The position numbers and the translations under genes are program-made. Below, one piece after another: positions 1 to 11,955 of a DNA stretch of 64,000 nt. This stretch comes from Podarcis raffonei (lineage: Eukaryota > Chordata > Lepidosauria > Squamata > Lacertidae), in assembly GCF_027172205.1 (NCBI RefSeq), contig NC_070605.1, positions 23,316,804 to 23,380,803 on the forward strand, written 5' to 3'. Every line of letters starts with the position of its first letter. Position 1 is the first letter of the stretch. The notes below the pieces were generated by a model. The model made no database searches. It was not told the origin of the DNA and worked only from the letters and a program-made list of their open reading frames with translations.

Positions 1-57
1 ATGTCAGAGGTGGTAGGTGAGGAACAGGAAGACCACAGCACTGGTAGAGAGATCCAT
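1..57 (-). pseudogene. VMO1: VMO1-like copy 0, exon 1 fragment (cut by window edge, probably dead)
   Basis: Minus-strand ATG at 57-55 opens the same signal peptide as genes 1 and 2 (MDLSTSAVVFLFLTYHL). The next codon, at 6-4, is TGA where the sister genes have a Cys codon. The intron acceptor that precedes the start in the sister genes (TTTTTGCAG) reads TTTTTGCAA here, so the upstream splice site also looks lost, although a CAG a few bases upstream could replace it. Only four bases lie beyond the stop, so a duplication breakpoint just inside the edge is an alternative explanation. Sequence upstream (58 onward) matches the upstream of gene 1 closely, so this is a true family member. The rest of the locus lies left of the window. 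Confidence 0.7.
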
Positions 58-1578
58 GGCAGGTGGACTGCACCAGATTGAGTTGCAAAAACTGAGTGGA
101 AGAATAACAGCCTTGAGAATTTATTTCTCAGAAAGTGTGGTTCTCTCCCCTCTGTTCAAAATGTTCCTGAATCTTGTGTCCCCCCCCCCCCCGGAGGGAA
201 GTGTGATTACTTCTGGTTGATGAGTAAAACCAATTAATGGCTTTTCTGACTACACTTCTGATTTCAAAAGACAACTCAGAGTTGCTGGACATTGGGGCTA
301 GATCAATTCCTCAAACAGAAAGGCAAGGCAGTATGGCAGGAATTGGCTGATGTAAGCTAACTAACTAATATGTGCAGCTTCCAGTTCCGTTCTGCCTTTC
401 TGGAAGCAGACCCCATGGCAGTGGGAGACTGTTGGCAAAGGAAAAACAAAGATGGTTGAGGGTAATTATCTTTGCAAATTCCCCCCAGGGACAGAGGGGA
501 ATAGGCTTTACTCGCCTATTCCCCTCTCCAATGCCTCCATTAAGAAGCAGAGGTTCTCCTGTTAATTAGAGCTTAATTGGACTAAAGTTACAGGCGCACG
601 CTAGAAGAGATGAGATCACAAACTGTAGAACAAAACCAACTACAACGACTTTAAGGTTAATACTTGAGAGAAGACTTCATCTGGTGCAAAAGATGGTGTG
701 GGGGGAGGGGGGCCTACGGCTTCTTTATTTAAAGTTTTCTTCTCTACATTTATGATTCATCAACCCTCCTCTGAGTGTTAGTTCAAATTATATTTGTTCA
801 AGCGAGGATGGAAGAAATTGGATTATAGATATGGAATATAACATTAGATGGAACTGGGGTGGGGGAGGAGAAAGGGAGGGAAGCTCTATTTTGCAAAAGG
901 TTTACGATGGAAACATAGAGCTAACTCTTCCCCATCCTTTATTATTTACAAAGTGAAGTGAATAACTGAAGGACTTGGAGTTTAATTTAATTGGAAGTGT
1001 AATTGCTCATATATCTTCAGTTGGAAGGGAGGATGAAAGGAGTCTGTGAACTGGCCAAGGAACTGATAAGGTTCATTACTGAGTCATCTGCAGTTCAACA
1101 GACCACTCTTCTACCCAGGCTGAGAGGAAAAATGGTAAAGATGGGTTATTTATTGGGACAGAGTGACTTTTGCAGCTGTTGTTAAAGTTGCAAAACAATG
1201 AAGTATGGGACAGAGCAACAGAGAAATTTCTAGAACAACAATGAGATATCAGTTCTGCCCAAGGCATGATGGATAACAGCAACAACCGGGGGAAAGAAAG
1301 ACATAATATCTTACAAGGACAGGAAGAAAAACCATGGACAGAATAATTGCCACACACAGGAAGAACAAAGATATAGTTTAAGTTTTTCACTTGTACATTT
1401 ATGAATCATTTAATGTGTCAACACAAATAGAAATTATTAATACTTCAGTTGTTATATAAGGGATTATTATTATTATGACCGGAATGCAATTAAAATTAAT
1501 AAGATTTTGGAATGGAGAAATAAAGCAAACAATCAAGCCATCAATTCTAGCATGTGTGGGGCCACTTTAACCAAATTA
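58..1578. other. Upstream region (intron 0) of copy 0, no gene seen
   Basis: Matches 9734-11313 in unit A2. Apart from the proximal 50 bases, which are shared with all family members, I see no coding sequence. The 650-1915 stretch is A-rich on the plus strand and ends in AATAAAAATATTAT followed by a G run, so it may be an old L1 3' end, but I could not find coding support for that. Confidence 0.5.
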
Positions 1579-1799
1579 CAATCATACCTCGGGTTACAGA
1601 CGCTTCACGCTGCGTGATTTCGGGATACAGACGCGCCAAAACCCGGAAGTACCAGAAACACTAGATTGTGCTTTGCACGAGCTCAGAAGCACCTAATCGC
1701 AACTCGCGCGTGCGGAGACGAGGCACTGCGGGTTGCGGATGCTGCGGGTTGCAAACATTCCTCCCACACAGATCACATTCACAACCCAAGAGTCCACTG
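1579..1799. mobile_element. Tc1/mariner-like miniature element (copy in A1)
   Basis: A 221-base element flanked by TA on both sides (1577-1578 and 1800-1801). Its left end reads CAATCATACCTCGGGTTAC and its right end, inverted, reads CAGTGGACTCTTGGGTT, so the two ends are imperfect terminal inverted repeats of the CAGTGGTACCTCGGGTT type. There is no coding capacity. The TA target duplication is the Tc1/mariner signature. It is shared with unit A2, so it predates the A duplication. Confidence 0.65.
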
Positions 1800-2073
1800 T
1801 ATATAATTCAATATTTAAATTATTGATATCAATAATTGTATTATAAACTGGTATTGTTATAATGAGGCTATTATTGGATTGTAAATGAAAACTAATAAAA
1901 ATATTATGGGGGGGGACTTTTCACAATAGGGCCTAATGCCAAGAGCAAGAATACTTGGCTGAATCCCCCACCCAGCTCTACTTCACTCAAGTCTGACAGT
2001 TGACTAGGCCTACATCATTCTGGCTACATTGCAACCCTTGCCTTTCTTTGCCCTCACTTGGAGTTCTGCTTAC

Positions 2074-2161
2074 CGTCTCTCAGCTGACAATTACTCTGCG
2101 GACAGAAAGAGAGAGTCCATAAACTGAGTAATGAAACATGGACGTGAGCAGGGAATTTAAA
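2074..2161 (-). promoter_or_regulatory. Promoter and non-coding exon 0 block of copy 0
   Basis: On the minus strand a TTTAAATT box at 2161-2154 is followed about 75 bases later by a good splice donor, GAGACG then GTAAGC, with the exon ending at 2074. The same order of TATA-like box and donor is kept at 11956-12044, 25382-25458, 43456-43533 and 58072-58150, always upstream of a VMO1 exon 1. The transcription start is inferred, not seen. Confidence 0.55.
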
Positions 2162-3138
2162 GGGTTCAGGACAATGAAATGTAGGCACTCTCTGTCCTGA
2201 GCAACACCTCCCATGCTCCACTGATCCATCATGGAGCAGAGCAGGCGGAGAGGACTATGAAGTCTTCCTGGTCCAGTGCTTACCTCACCCCCATTACCAG
2301 TGGCTTTTAGGAAGTGCCTGCACAAGCAGAAGCCATTTGCCAGGAGGAGTGGAGAGAGCTATCGAAAGGGTGAGGACATCATTTCAAGACCAAAGACCAG
2401 GACCGTACAATTGGCTTTAGAACAGAGTTGGGCAAACTGCTACTCTTGAGCCACATGCGTTCCTCAGCCTAATTGCCACAAGTCCTCAAGCAGGGAGTTC
2501 AGACTTCCAGCAAAAGTGATGTTTCCTTCTCATGGGAAACCACTAGGCTTGGAGAAATGGGGAGGGAGGACAGCACATACAGAAGAGGGTGTCAGAGAGA
2601 GGGAAAAGAAGGTGTCTTGTATCTTGATAACTGTAGCTCCACTGTATGTGTGGATTAGTTTTCTCAAAGGGAGAGTTATAGTTCTCTCATCAATCTGCTG
2701 TTCACAAAAGCATTCAGGTGAAGCCATGACAGTTCACTTGGTAGAAATCTGATATAACTTTGTAGTGTAAATATATCCACAGAATACCAGAACTGCTGAA
2801 GTTCACCCTCAGCTTCATAGTACCCTTCAAAATTTAACAGGAAGCCACACTGTGAGGTCTGTTAGAGACCTGCAAAGACCTGTTGGAGGATACAAACAAT
2901 CATGCGGAAGAAAGGCCAATGTAGAGCTGCCAAGTCTTTTAAAATGTTTATGAGGCGTGGGGAGATGGTGGCATGAGGCAAGCGCTTCCTATCCGGATAC
3001 AGCAATGACTATCCCTATGAGCCAAAATAATGGGCCAAGATATACCACACTTGGTGCCTTTAGGTTTGGAAAATCAGCAAGCACCACTTCAGCGAATGAA
3101 AGCAATATTGCCCAGTACTTTTGTTTGAATGGAAGGCA
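2162..3138. other. Intergenic DNA upstream of copy 0, nothing recognised
   Basis: Matches 12045-13020 in A2. Short open frames exist on both strands but show no family resemblance and are broken differently in the two units. I see no gene. Confidence 0.5.
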
Positions 3139-3644
3139 CTTAGGGACACTTAGAGACATCACCTTGCCAACAAAGGTCCGTATAGTTAAAGCTATGGTTT
3201 TCCCAGTAGTGATGTATGGAAGTGAGAGCTGGGCCACAAACAAGACTGATTGCCAAAGAATTGATGCTTTTTAATTATGCTGCTGGAGGAGACTCTTGAG
3301 AGTCCCATGGACTGCAAGAAGATCAAACCTCTCCATTTTGAAGGAAATCAGCCCTGAGTGCTCACTGGAAGGACAGATCCTGAAGCTGAGGCTCCAATAC
3401 TTTGGGCACCTCATGAGAAGAGAAGACTCCCTGGAAAAGACCCTGATGTTGGGAAAGATGGAGGGCACAAGGAGAAGGGGACAGCAGAGGACGACATGGT
3501 TGGATAGTGTTCTCGAAGCTACTAACATGGGCTGACCAAACTGCAGGAGGCAGTGGAAGACAGCAGGGCCTGGCGTGCTCTGGTCCATGGGGTCACAAAG
3601 AGTCGGACACGACTAAACGACTAAACAACAACAACAACAACAGC
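3139..3644 (+). mobile_element. BovB (RTE) LINE, 5'-truncated 3' end (A1)
   Basis: Encodes the C-terminal end of the BovB reverse transcriptase ORF: LPTKVRIVKAMVFPVVMYGSESW, then the RVPWTARRSN and QYFGHLMRREDSLEKTLM stretches, ending with the BovB 3' tail GGACACGACTAAACGACTAAACAACAAC. Stops and frame changes break it. A target duplication of about 22 bases starting ACTTTTGTTTGAATGG lies at 3117-3138 and again at 3645-3666. The A2 counterpart is 13021-13513, so insertion predates the A duplication. Confidence 0.9.
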
Positions 3645-4470
3645 ACTTTTGTTTGAATGGAAGGCAGGTACAGACACATCCAGACAAGGCAGCAGACCTG
3701 AAAAACACGGTGCCTACTTGGGGTGAAAAGCCCTCCAACGGAACAACAGCAAGAGCTGCAACAGCTTTAGTGAATGCTTTGAAGGAAGAAATGTCTCAGC
3801 AATTGATGTCTAAACAGAAGCATATGAATATATGGATGGACATTCTGGAAGCAAAGTTTGGGATTTAAAAACAAAGATGGAGGATAATGGAACAATGATC
3901 CATTCACATGGACATCAGAAATCTGTTTGTGCAATGGGACTTTTTGTTTCTTTTCTTCTTCCACCAGCTCCTCATCCCCCCTAAAAATCTGCTCTGGACG
4001 GTTCCCCAACCCTTTGGAGCACCTGTTGAGGTTCTGCAGGGGATGCAAAGGGAGGAAAGGAAGTCCCATTGCTCAAGGGAGTGTTCTCCACTCGAGTACA
4101 TCCATGACCTTTAATTTCTAAAACAGATTATTGACTCTAGAAAACTGGCTAATCCAAATACCAAAGCTAACTGCTGAAACTAACTGCTGCTTGAAGGCAA
4201 GCACTGAAACAAATTGCTGAACTGTCCATCTCACCATTTTTTTGCTGAAATGAATCATTCATTGAAATGAATTTTTATCAGCTTAATCTGATACCCTATA
4301 ACCTTACAGGGCTGGAGGTAGTCTTGTGTCCATTATCCATGATCTTCCTGTTAGATTAACTGAAGTGAGTTATGCGTGGGGTGACTTTGAAAACAGTACA
4401 GAAAGTTCTGCATGGGGTATCAAGGCTCTTAAAGGGCTTGTGGGCAATTTCACTATATTGCACTAGTGAT
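3645..4470. other. Intergenic DNA, no gene seen
   Basis: Near-identical to 13514-14008 plus 14765-15090 in A2, where an L1 interrupts it. Open frames in this stretch are short and differ between the units. I recognise nothing. Confidence 0.45.
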
Positions 4471-4870
4471 TTATTGTCTACTCCTTAAATGGCCTGGGAG
4501 CAGCTTACCTCAAGGATCACCTCCTCCCAGGTCTAGTTACCTGGACCCCAATATCATCATCAGAGGCTCACTTCGAGTGCTCCTGGATTCAGGGTCTTAT
4601 AGGTGGTGTCAGCCTGGTTATGAAATGCCTTCCCTGGAAAGGCCCACCTGGTGCCATCTTTGTGGTCTTTATTGTCCGAAGTTTTAAAACTGAACCTTTG
4701 TATTCACATGGTTTTAGATGTGTGCTGTATGTTTTTTAGTGATGTTGTATACTCATCTTTATATTGTCTTATGCTTCACTATTGAAACTGTTGCTATTTA
4801 AAGCTGGACTGCGGTGGCTGCTTCTATTGAGATATATTTTATTGATTAAATCTGTTTGCCCAGAGCAACA
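4470..4870 (+). mobile_element. Old L2-like LINE 3' relic (A1)
   Basis: Plus-strand translation in several frames recalls the C-terminal end of an L2-clade ORF: a LGxSYLKDHL-like start, then CQPGYEMPSLERPTWCHLC in the place of the usual W-N-x-L-P region, then KTEL/KTEP. It is heavily decayed. Related copies lie at 15095-15470, 31240-31690 and 45300-45740. The family call is tentative. Confidence 0.4.
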
Positions 4871-6440
4871 CAAAGTGACTTACAACCAGCCATTAGTGCA
4901 CTTTAGGAAGCAATCGTAGGTTTCTTAGAGGGCATCGCCATGTCCCAGTGCTCTTTTGGCAACATCTCTTTATTTCACTTTAGTAAGCTGTTGTGCAAAC
5001 TTCCGGCTTTCTGCATTCTGAGGCCTTTTCCTCCTCTTAGCCAGGTGACCTCTGCATCTTCCTAGGGCTGAGCACTATGGGAAGCAGCTCCTCCTAACCC
5101 ACTTCTGTCTGCCACGACCACAAGAGGTGAATGTCTTGCCTTGTCACCCCTATTTTGCTCACACACACTCTGACACACATGCTGCCTGTATCTCCTCTTC
5201 CTGCTCCTCTCACAGCTGATAAGAAGGGACACACTCTGCCAAGAGGGTGGCAGTCTAGGTCACTCAGCTACAACAGCCAGTGCAGCAAACGGAAGAGGGG
5301 GAAACTTCTATTCTGGCCACCTGAGCATTTGGGACCACAGATGTGATCATGGATCCACTACTCCACTGCTCTCTAACCATAGTTTTGATTGCTGTCCTTC
5401 AGGACTCAGAAGAAAATAACATATCCATTCATCAATCCCTATATGGCAGGAGCTGGGAAGCAATTTTGCCCCAAGGTGTAGATTGGAATGTGGCCATTCT
5501 TCCATGGGTGGATGGGGCCAAAAGAAGAATAAAAATGCAAATAAATAAATAGAAATAGAAAATAAATAAAATCCACAGGCACACACATAGAGAGAGAAAG
5601 AGGCAGGCGGAAAAGTATACATACACACATTCAGAAAGCCAGAGATCCCTTTCCCTAACCTATAAGAATAAAAAACAGCTTTTTACTCTCCAAGAGCAAG
5701 CAGAGTCTTTTCTCTGGTTTCAGCATTGTGCATAGATTGAAGGTAAGTGAAATGCTGCCTGCACTTTAAAACTAAAGGCATTTGCAACCTCCTCCACCAC
5801 ACTCCTAGAGTAGGAATATGTATAAATATTGCCTTCTACTCTCAAATAACAGCCTGAGGATTATTTCTGAGCTTAGCACTGTCGGGCAGAGTGCTAAAAT
5901 TCGGGATAAGACTCTGCTTGCACTTTGAGCTCTTGGTGGTGCTTGGTGCCAGGGGTGCCGACTTGAATACAATATGGGGGGAGGCAGGTAAGCTCCACCC
6001 CACATAATTGATCACATGATGCACACCATTAGAATGGCAGTGCCCATCAACTTGGGGGGGGAGTGACCCCCTTAAATAGTTTTTGGGAGAGGTGAAGGGA
6101 CCTCGGCCCTTAGGAGCTGACTGCTATGCTTGGGGCTCAGATTCCTTCAAATCCTCAAATCTTACCGCATGGTGCTTAGATCAGACATAAGAGATCTCTG
6201 TGCCTGAGATGGCTGGTGATTGGCAAGTGGGTGCAATTTGTTCAAAGCAACCTCATGGGACAAACTGAGAGGCTGGTGGGCCTGGCAAGATCAATGGGCT
6301 AAAGATATCGCACTACGGCTCTATAATGGTTCCCTCTTTAACATTGCATTGGCCTCCGATCCAAAACCAATTCATGCAGGCTTAAGGAACTGAGATCAGG
6401 AAGGGACAAAGCTCCAAAAGGTACACACAACTCTTTGGTT
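4870..6440. other. 3' flank of gene 1, no gene seen
   Basis: Shared with 15470-17700 in A2, apart from a SINE and a solo LTR found only there. No exon-like or conserved coding segment was found. Short frames with runs of Phe, Ser and Cys come from A/T-rich simple sequence. Confidence 0.45.
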
Positions 6441-6444
6441 ATGA

Positions 6445-6450
6445 TTTATT
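6445..6450 (-). terminator. Polyadenylation signal AATAAA of gene 1
   Basis: AATAAA on the minus strand about 60 bases past the stop codon at 6511, conserved at the same place behind gene 2 (17721-17726). The short distance fits a compact 3' UTR. Confidence 0.6.
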
Positions 6451-6510
6451 GTTGGTTAAGTTTCATGCCAACAAACCATTGGAACACAGGCAGGATGAAG
6501 CCCAAGTGAT

Positions 6511-9500
6511 TCAGTCACAGCAGAAGAACCTGACATCATTAAGTGCTGTGTTATCAGTGAAAGATTCAGAGTAAGCCTCCACCTTTGTTTGGATCCCGCA
6601 GATGGCACCAGTGGGGCAGCGCTTGCTCCAGCGGCCATAAGTACCGAAGTCGGTGGACTTGGCCTCCAGTCCAGTCCCATCTCCACAGTTGAACCGGATG
6701 TTGTTGGCTGCCGTATCATCAGATGGCCCTTGTGGGGCTTCCACATTCAGAACAAAGGCGACCAGGTAGCCCTTGGGGCATTCCTTAATCTTTGTCCACT
6801 TTCCCAACCTGGAAAAAGAAAAAAAGACAATATGGTAATGTCTGCCTCTCTGGAAATACGACCCAAATTGGAATGATTTGCTTTCCAACACGAAAGTCAA
6901 GAGGGCAGTTGCCTCCTCAGATTTTTAAAAGGCATCTTTTGTAGACCTCATCAGGTATAGTGTGTCTACCAAACCTCAACTTCTAAGTAGGGCTGTAGGT
7001 GGATTTGCCCTGTGCCACCCAGGGTCCACCCACACCACACCCTCCCAATCTACCCCTGGAAGATGGAGCTAAAGAATGTTTAAAGGGGTTTCAAACCCCA
7101 ATCTTCTGTTAAGAATGGGGTTGTTTTGTAAGGTCAGGGTACATCGGTGCCACGTAGCATTTTCTACTCTTGCCTAATAGATGCTAAGCAGATCGGCCTG
7201 ATTCTGTGTGGTGCTGCTTCTTCTTCATGCAGTCCAGTGACCAGCACCATGCAGGATGGCATCCACTAAGTTAAGTGGTAACAACTTTCCTGCAAGAAAG
7301 CCACGGGCAAGGCAGCACCTGCACCCCACAGGATCAAGGTCTCTGCTAAACAGCTGTTGAGCAGAGGCATTGATCTTTTAAGCCAGTGCATCCGCCAGGA
7401 AGGAGAGCTGCAGTATTGTGCCTACTTTCTCTCAGGAAGGCACAGCCACTGGTTAGGTAGGTCTTGGCCTTTTCATACTCAGCCTGCCTCTCCTTCCTGC
7501 CTGAGGTCCTGACCCCTGACAGTCACAGATAGTAATGAGGACCAGACAGAGAAGCCTGGGGGACCACATTTGACCCCTGGGCTTGAGGTTCCCCACTCTC
7601 AGGATAGATGGTGCTTTCCTCTTGCTCTCTCTTTCCTTGGCATATGTGGTCCTCAGGAAGAAACTCTGCTTTTCCTTTCCTTTGTACTCTGTTGTTGCAG
7701 CCTCTTTTCTCTTTCTTATGTGGGGCTTGGGTTCCTCTGAAATTTGGAAGGCAACCTAGAGTTGGTATCCTTAGAGTCTGAGAGCTAAGAATGAGGCTGA
7801 TAGACCCTGACATTATCCTGTCCTGGTGCTGAAACATAATAGATTTCAGCCAGCCACTCACAGCATCACTTTCCAAGCAGCAAAGAGAAAAATCAAGAAG
7901 ATGCTTACGGTCCAACAGTGGATTGTACAACTGCACCAGTACTGCAATGGAGACGGATGCCATTGAGGGAAGTATCATCATCAGTCAATCCTTGCATTTC
8001 CTGTACCTGGTGGAAAAGAGAGAAAGAGACTGCAATAAAGCTGTTTTTGCAAGCTAGGACTCTGTTTTATATTCTTTATTGAAAAATAAAAAGTACAAAA
8101 TTACAAGTGCACAGAGTAAGACCAGGCACAAAAAGGAAGAAACAAGAAATAGTACCCATGTAGAAAACAAAACAGAAAAAAGATATTGTGTATGTTATAA
8201 AATGGGAGGTTTTAACTGTAGTTAACCAAACTAGGACTCTGACAACACTCAAATTCAGACTGCGTCTGCAGTCTGAATTTTCCAAAGTACTAGCTTGCAA
8301 CCTAAATAAGCAGTTATCTGTTCATAATTACATATCCCTACTTGTTGGGACGTGGTTCGCCCTGTGGGTTAAACTACAGAGCCTAGGACTTGCTAATCAG
8401 TAGGTAGGTGGTTTGAATCCCCGCAATGGGGTGAGCTTCCGTTGCTCGGTCCCTGCTCCTGCCAACCTAGCAGTTCAAAAGCACCTCAAAGTGCAAGTAG
8501 ATAAATAGGGAAGGTAAACGGCATTTCTCTTCACCGCTCTGGTTCACCAGAAGCAGCTTAGTCATGCTGGCCACATGACCCGGAAGCTGTACACCGGCTC
8601 CCTAGGCCAATAAAGAGAGATGAGCGCCGCAACCCCAGAGTCAGCCATGACTGGACCTAATGGTCAGGGGTCCCTTTACCTTTACTTGTGTACAAGTATT
8701 ACTGGTTATGGATTGAGATTTACATTCCCCACTGCACCAAAAGACAGTAGCTTTTTGATGCAACTAGTCCAATGGGCCCCAAGTTGTTGTTGTTTAGTCG
8801 TTTAGTCGTGTCCGACTCTTCGTGACCCCATGGACCAGACAAACCAGGCACTTCTGTCTTCCACTGCCTCCCGCAAAATAATAATAATAGGAATAATAAT
8901 AATAATAATAGGAAAAAAATGATCTTTCTAATGACTGGCTAAGGCACCCTCAATCCCTCTCTTATGTCTTCATATGCTACAGCAGGTTTCCTCCAGTTTG
9001 TGAAGTTAGGGTTGCCATATTATTTCAAGAAGTAAGGATCCAAACACAAGAAGTTGTTGAGCTTTTTAGGGAAAAGTTGTTGAAATCCTGGACATGTCAG
9101 GGAAAATCTGGATTTATGGCAACCCTCCTAGAAAGCACCAGAACTCACCTGGGTTGCTTCCACACTAACCGTTTAGTCTGTATTTTCCAGTTGGACACTC
9201 ACTTTTCAAGAAGATAAACCTGACCACAATATTGCCCGCTCACTGCACTCCAAACTTTTCTGTATCCTTGTCCCTTTTTTCCTCCAGTCCATTCAGATTC
9301 ATGGTAGTTTTCTTTTATGTAAAATGCAATTCACTCTAAGCCTCTCCAGTGTGGATTGACAAAGTGGCATGGAGACTTTTTAGAGCTATTAAATCTTTAA
9401 GCATGGCAGTCAACACTTCAAAGCACCTTGCAGACAGTAATATGCAGGCAATGGGTTCAGAAAGAAAGATGGAAAGTAACTTGAAATTTATATATATATT

Positions 9501-9733
9501 ATATTATTGTGACTATTCCTTGGGATCAGGGTATCAAAAAGAAGATATAGATAAGCCTTTACCTTCAGGGAGAATCCGTATGCATGTCCTTTGGGACAGA
9601 ATTCAATTTTTCCCCATTCTCCCCACTCCCCGCCATTGGACACCATGAGGACTGAATTATAGCTTCGATGTTCTGCCTCACAGAGGTGGTAGGTGAGGAA
9701 CAGGAAGACCACAGCACTGGTAGAGAGATCCAT
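6511..9733 (-). CDS. VMO1: VMO1-like gene 1 (type A), three coding exons, 188 aa
   Basis: Exons are 9563-9733, 7909-8006 and 6511-6808. Donors GTAAAG and GTAAGC and acceptors CCACCAG and TTTTCCAG give intron phases 0 and 2 and one open product. Residues 1 to about 20 form a signal peptide (MDLSTSAVVFLFLTYHLCEA). Three VMO1 repeats follow: GEWGEWGKIEFCPKG, then LNGIRLHCSTG, then KWTKIKECPKG with DDTAANNIRFNCGDG, then RWSKRCPTGAICGIQTKVE, ending LNDVRFFCCD. The eight cysteines of the mature part match the four-disulfide beta-prism fold of VMO1. Chicken VMO1 is about 183 residues, a secreted protein of the outer egg vitelline membrane. Function here (egg coat or another secretion) is inferred from the family only. 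The likely first non-coding exon is at 11956-12010. Confidence 0.93.
8345..8683 (+). mobile_element. tRNA-derived SINE in intron 1 of gene 1
   Basis: About 339 bases with pol III-type boxes (CTGTGGGTTAAAC and GGTTTGAATCC), the body TGGCCACATGACCCGGAAG, and the end GGTCAGGGGTCCCTTTACC. A five-base target duplication ACTTG flanks it (8340-8344 and 8684-8688). The matching site in gene 2 (near 23645) is empty, so insertion followed the A duplication. The same family is at 16450-16790 and, diverged, at 61812-62148. Confidence 0.85.
8783..8875 (-). mobile_element. BovB 3'-end fragment in intron 1 of gene 1
   Basis: The plus strand reads GTTGTTGTTTAGTCGTTTAGTCG and then the reverse of the BovB GTCACGAAGAGTCGGACACG end, so this is an antisense BovB tail or a SINE sharing that tail. 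An (AAT)n tract follows at 8876-8910. It is absent from the gene 2 intron. Confidence 0.75.
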
Positions 9734-11313
9734 GGCAGGTGGACTGCACCAGATCGAGCTGCAAAAACTGAGTGGAAGAATAACAGCCTTGAGAATTTAT
9801 TCCCCAGAAAGTGTGGTTCTCTCTCCTCTGCTCAAAATCTTCCTGAATCTTGTGTTTCCCCCCGGAGGGAAGTGTGATTACTTCTGGTTGATGAGTAAAA
9901 CCAATTAATGGCTTTTCTGACTACACTTCTGATTTCAAAAGACAACTCAGAGTTGCTGGACATTGGGGCTAGATCAATTCCTCAAACAGAAAGGCAAGGC
10001 AGTATGGCAGGAATTGGCTGATGTAAGCTAACTAATTAATATGTGCAGCTTCCAGTTCCGTTCTGCCTTTCTGGAAGCAGACCCCATGGCAGTGGGAGAC
10101 TGTTGGCAAAGGAAAAACAAAGATGGTTGAGGGTAATTATCCTTGCAAATTCCCCCCAGGGACAGAGGGGAATAGGCTTCACTCGCAGTTCGTCTCAGTA
10201 CCTGGCTCTCGCTCCGGCATAGCAGGGAGGTGCTGAGTGCAAAAGCACTTTGCCTGCTGAAAACCCTCCAATGCCTCCATTAAGAAGCAGAGGTTCTCCT
10301 GTTAATTACAGCTTAATTGGACTAAAGTACAGGCGCATGCTAGAAGAGATGAGATCACAAACTGTAGAACAAAACCAACTACAACGACTTTAAGGTTAAT
10401 ACTTGAGAGAAGACTTCATCTGATGCAAAAGATGGTGTGGGGGGAGGGGGGCCTACGGCTTTTTATTTAAAGTTTTCTTCTCTACATTTATGATTCATCA
10501 ACCCTCCTCTGAGTGTTAGTTCAAATTATATTTGTTCAAGCGAGGATGGAAGAAATTGGATTATAGATATGGAATATAACATTAGATGGGACTGGGGGGG
10601 AGGAGAAAGGGAGGGAAGCTCTATTTTGCAAAAGGTTTACGATGGAAACATAGAGCTAACTCTTCCCCATCCTTTATTATTTACAAAGTGAAGTGAATAA
10701 CTGAAGGACTTGGAGTTTAATTTAATTGGAAGTGTAATTGCTCATATATCTTCAGTTGGAAGGGAGGATGAAAGGAGTCTGTGAACTGGCCAAGGAACTG
10801 ATAAGGTTCATTACTGAGTCATCTACAGTTCAACAGACCACTCTTCTACCCAGGCTGAGAGGAAAAATGGTAAAGATGGGTTATTTATTGGGACAGAGTG
10901 ACTTTTGCAGCTGTTGTTAAAGTTGCAAAACAATGAAGTATGGGACAGAGCAACAGAGAAATTTCTAGAACAACAATGAGATATCAGTTCTGCCCAAGGC
11001 ATGATGGATAACAGCAACAACCGGCGGAAAGAAAGACATAATATCATACAAGGACAGGAAGAAAAACCACGGACAGAATAATTGCCACGCACAGGAAGAA
11101 CAAAGATATAGTTTGAGTTTTTCACTTGTACATTTATAAATCATTTAATGTGTCAACACAAATAGAAATTATTAATATTGCAGTTGTTATATAAGGGATT
11201 ATTGTTATTATGACTGGAATGCAATGAAAATTAATAAGATTTTGGAATGGAGAAATAAAGCAAACAATCAAGCCATCAATTCTAGCACGTGTGGGGCCAC
11301 TTTAACCAAATTA
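9734..11313. other. Intron 0 region of gene 1, no gene seen
   Basis: Counterpart of 58-1578. Just upstream of the gene 1 start, the minus strand reads TTTTTGCAG followed by CTCGATCTGG, a plausible acceptor for the non-coding exon at 11956-12010. A GAATAAATT box at 9791-9803 is an alternative nearby TATA-like site. Confidence 0.5.
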
Positions 11314-11534
11314 CAATCATACCTCGGGTTACAGACGCTTCACGCTGCGTGATTTCAGGATACAGACGCGCCAAAACCCGGAAGTACCAGAAACACTAGA
11401 TTGTGCTTTGCGCGTGCTCAGAAGTACCTAATCGCAACCCGCGCGTGCGGAGACGAGGCGCTGAGGGTTGCGGATGCTGCGGGTTGCAAACATTCCTCCC
11501 ACACAGATCACATTCACAACCCAAGAGTCCACTG
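11314..11534. mobile_element. Tc1/mariner-like miniature element (copy in A2)
   Basis: Same element as 1579-1799, with flanking TA at 11312-11313 and 11535-11536 and the same imperfect terminal inverted repeats. It has a few base differences from the A1 copy. Confidence 0.65.
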
Positions 11535-11955
11535 TAATTCGATATTTAAATTATTTATATCAATAATTATATTATAAACTGTTATTGTTATAATGAGGCT
11601 ATTATTGGATTGTAGATGAAAACTAATAAAAATATTATGGGGGGGGGACTAAAATGTGCATTTCTTACCCACCCTTTGCCCATGCTAAAATGTCTCTCCT
11701 ATGCAAACTCCCTCCATTTCTGTTTTATAGACTTGCAACCCTTCAAAAGATATGCATATTTAAATACCCTGAAAAGTTTTGCGAAAAGTGAGGTACATTT
11801 TCACAAAAAGGGCCTAATGCCAAGAGCAAGAATTCTTTGGCTGAATCCCCCACCCAGCTCTACTTCACTCAAGTCTGACAGTTGACCAGGCCTACATCAT
11901 TCTGGCTACATTGCAACCCTTGCCTTTCTTTGACCCCACTTGGAGTTCTGCTTAC

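Larger units (their letters stand above)
1..9676. repeat. Type A segmental duplication unit A1
   Basis: This stretch aligns almost end to end with about 9677-24756. Exon 1 of copy 0 (57) corresponds to exon 1 of gene 1 (9733), an offset of 9676. Shared landmarks in order are the mariner-like element, the TATA/donor block, a BovB fragment, the old L2-like block, gene 1 exon 3, exon 2 and exon 1. A1 privately carries a tRNA-derived SINE (8345-8683) and a short BovB 3' piece (8783-8875). Confidence 0.9.

Noticed and set aside
3296-3535. Apparent small gene (79 codons) in A1, with the same in A2
   Set aside because: It is the C-terminal end of the BovB ORF, with BovB tail and target duplication.
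5542-5630. Hydrophobic minus-strand peptide repeated in several frames
   Set aside because: Comes from A-rich and CA-rich simple sequence and is not conserved in A2.
7523-7981. 152-codon minus-strand frame, and its twin at 18732-19196
   Set aside because: It reads exon 2 of the VMO1 gene in the wrong frame and then runs through intron 2. The true exon 2 frame gives LNGIRLHC with proper splice sites.
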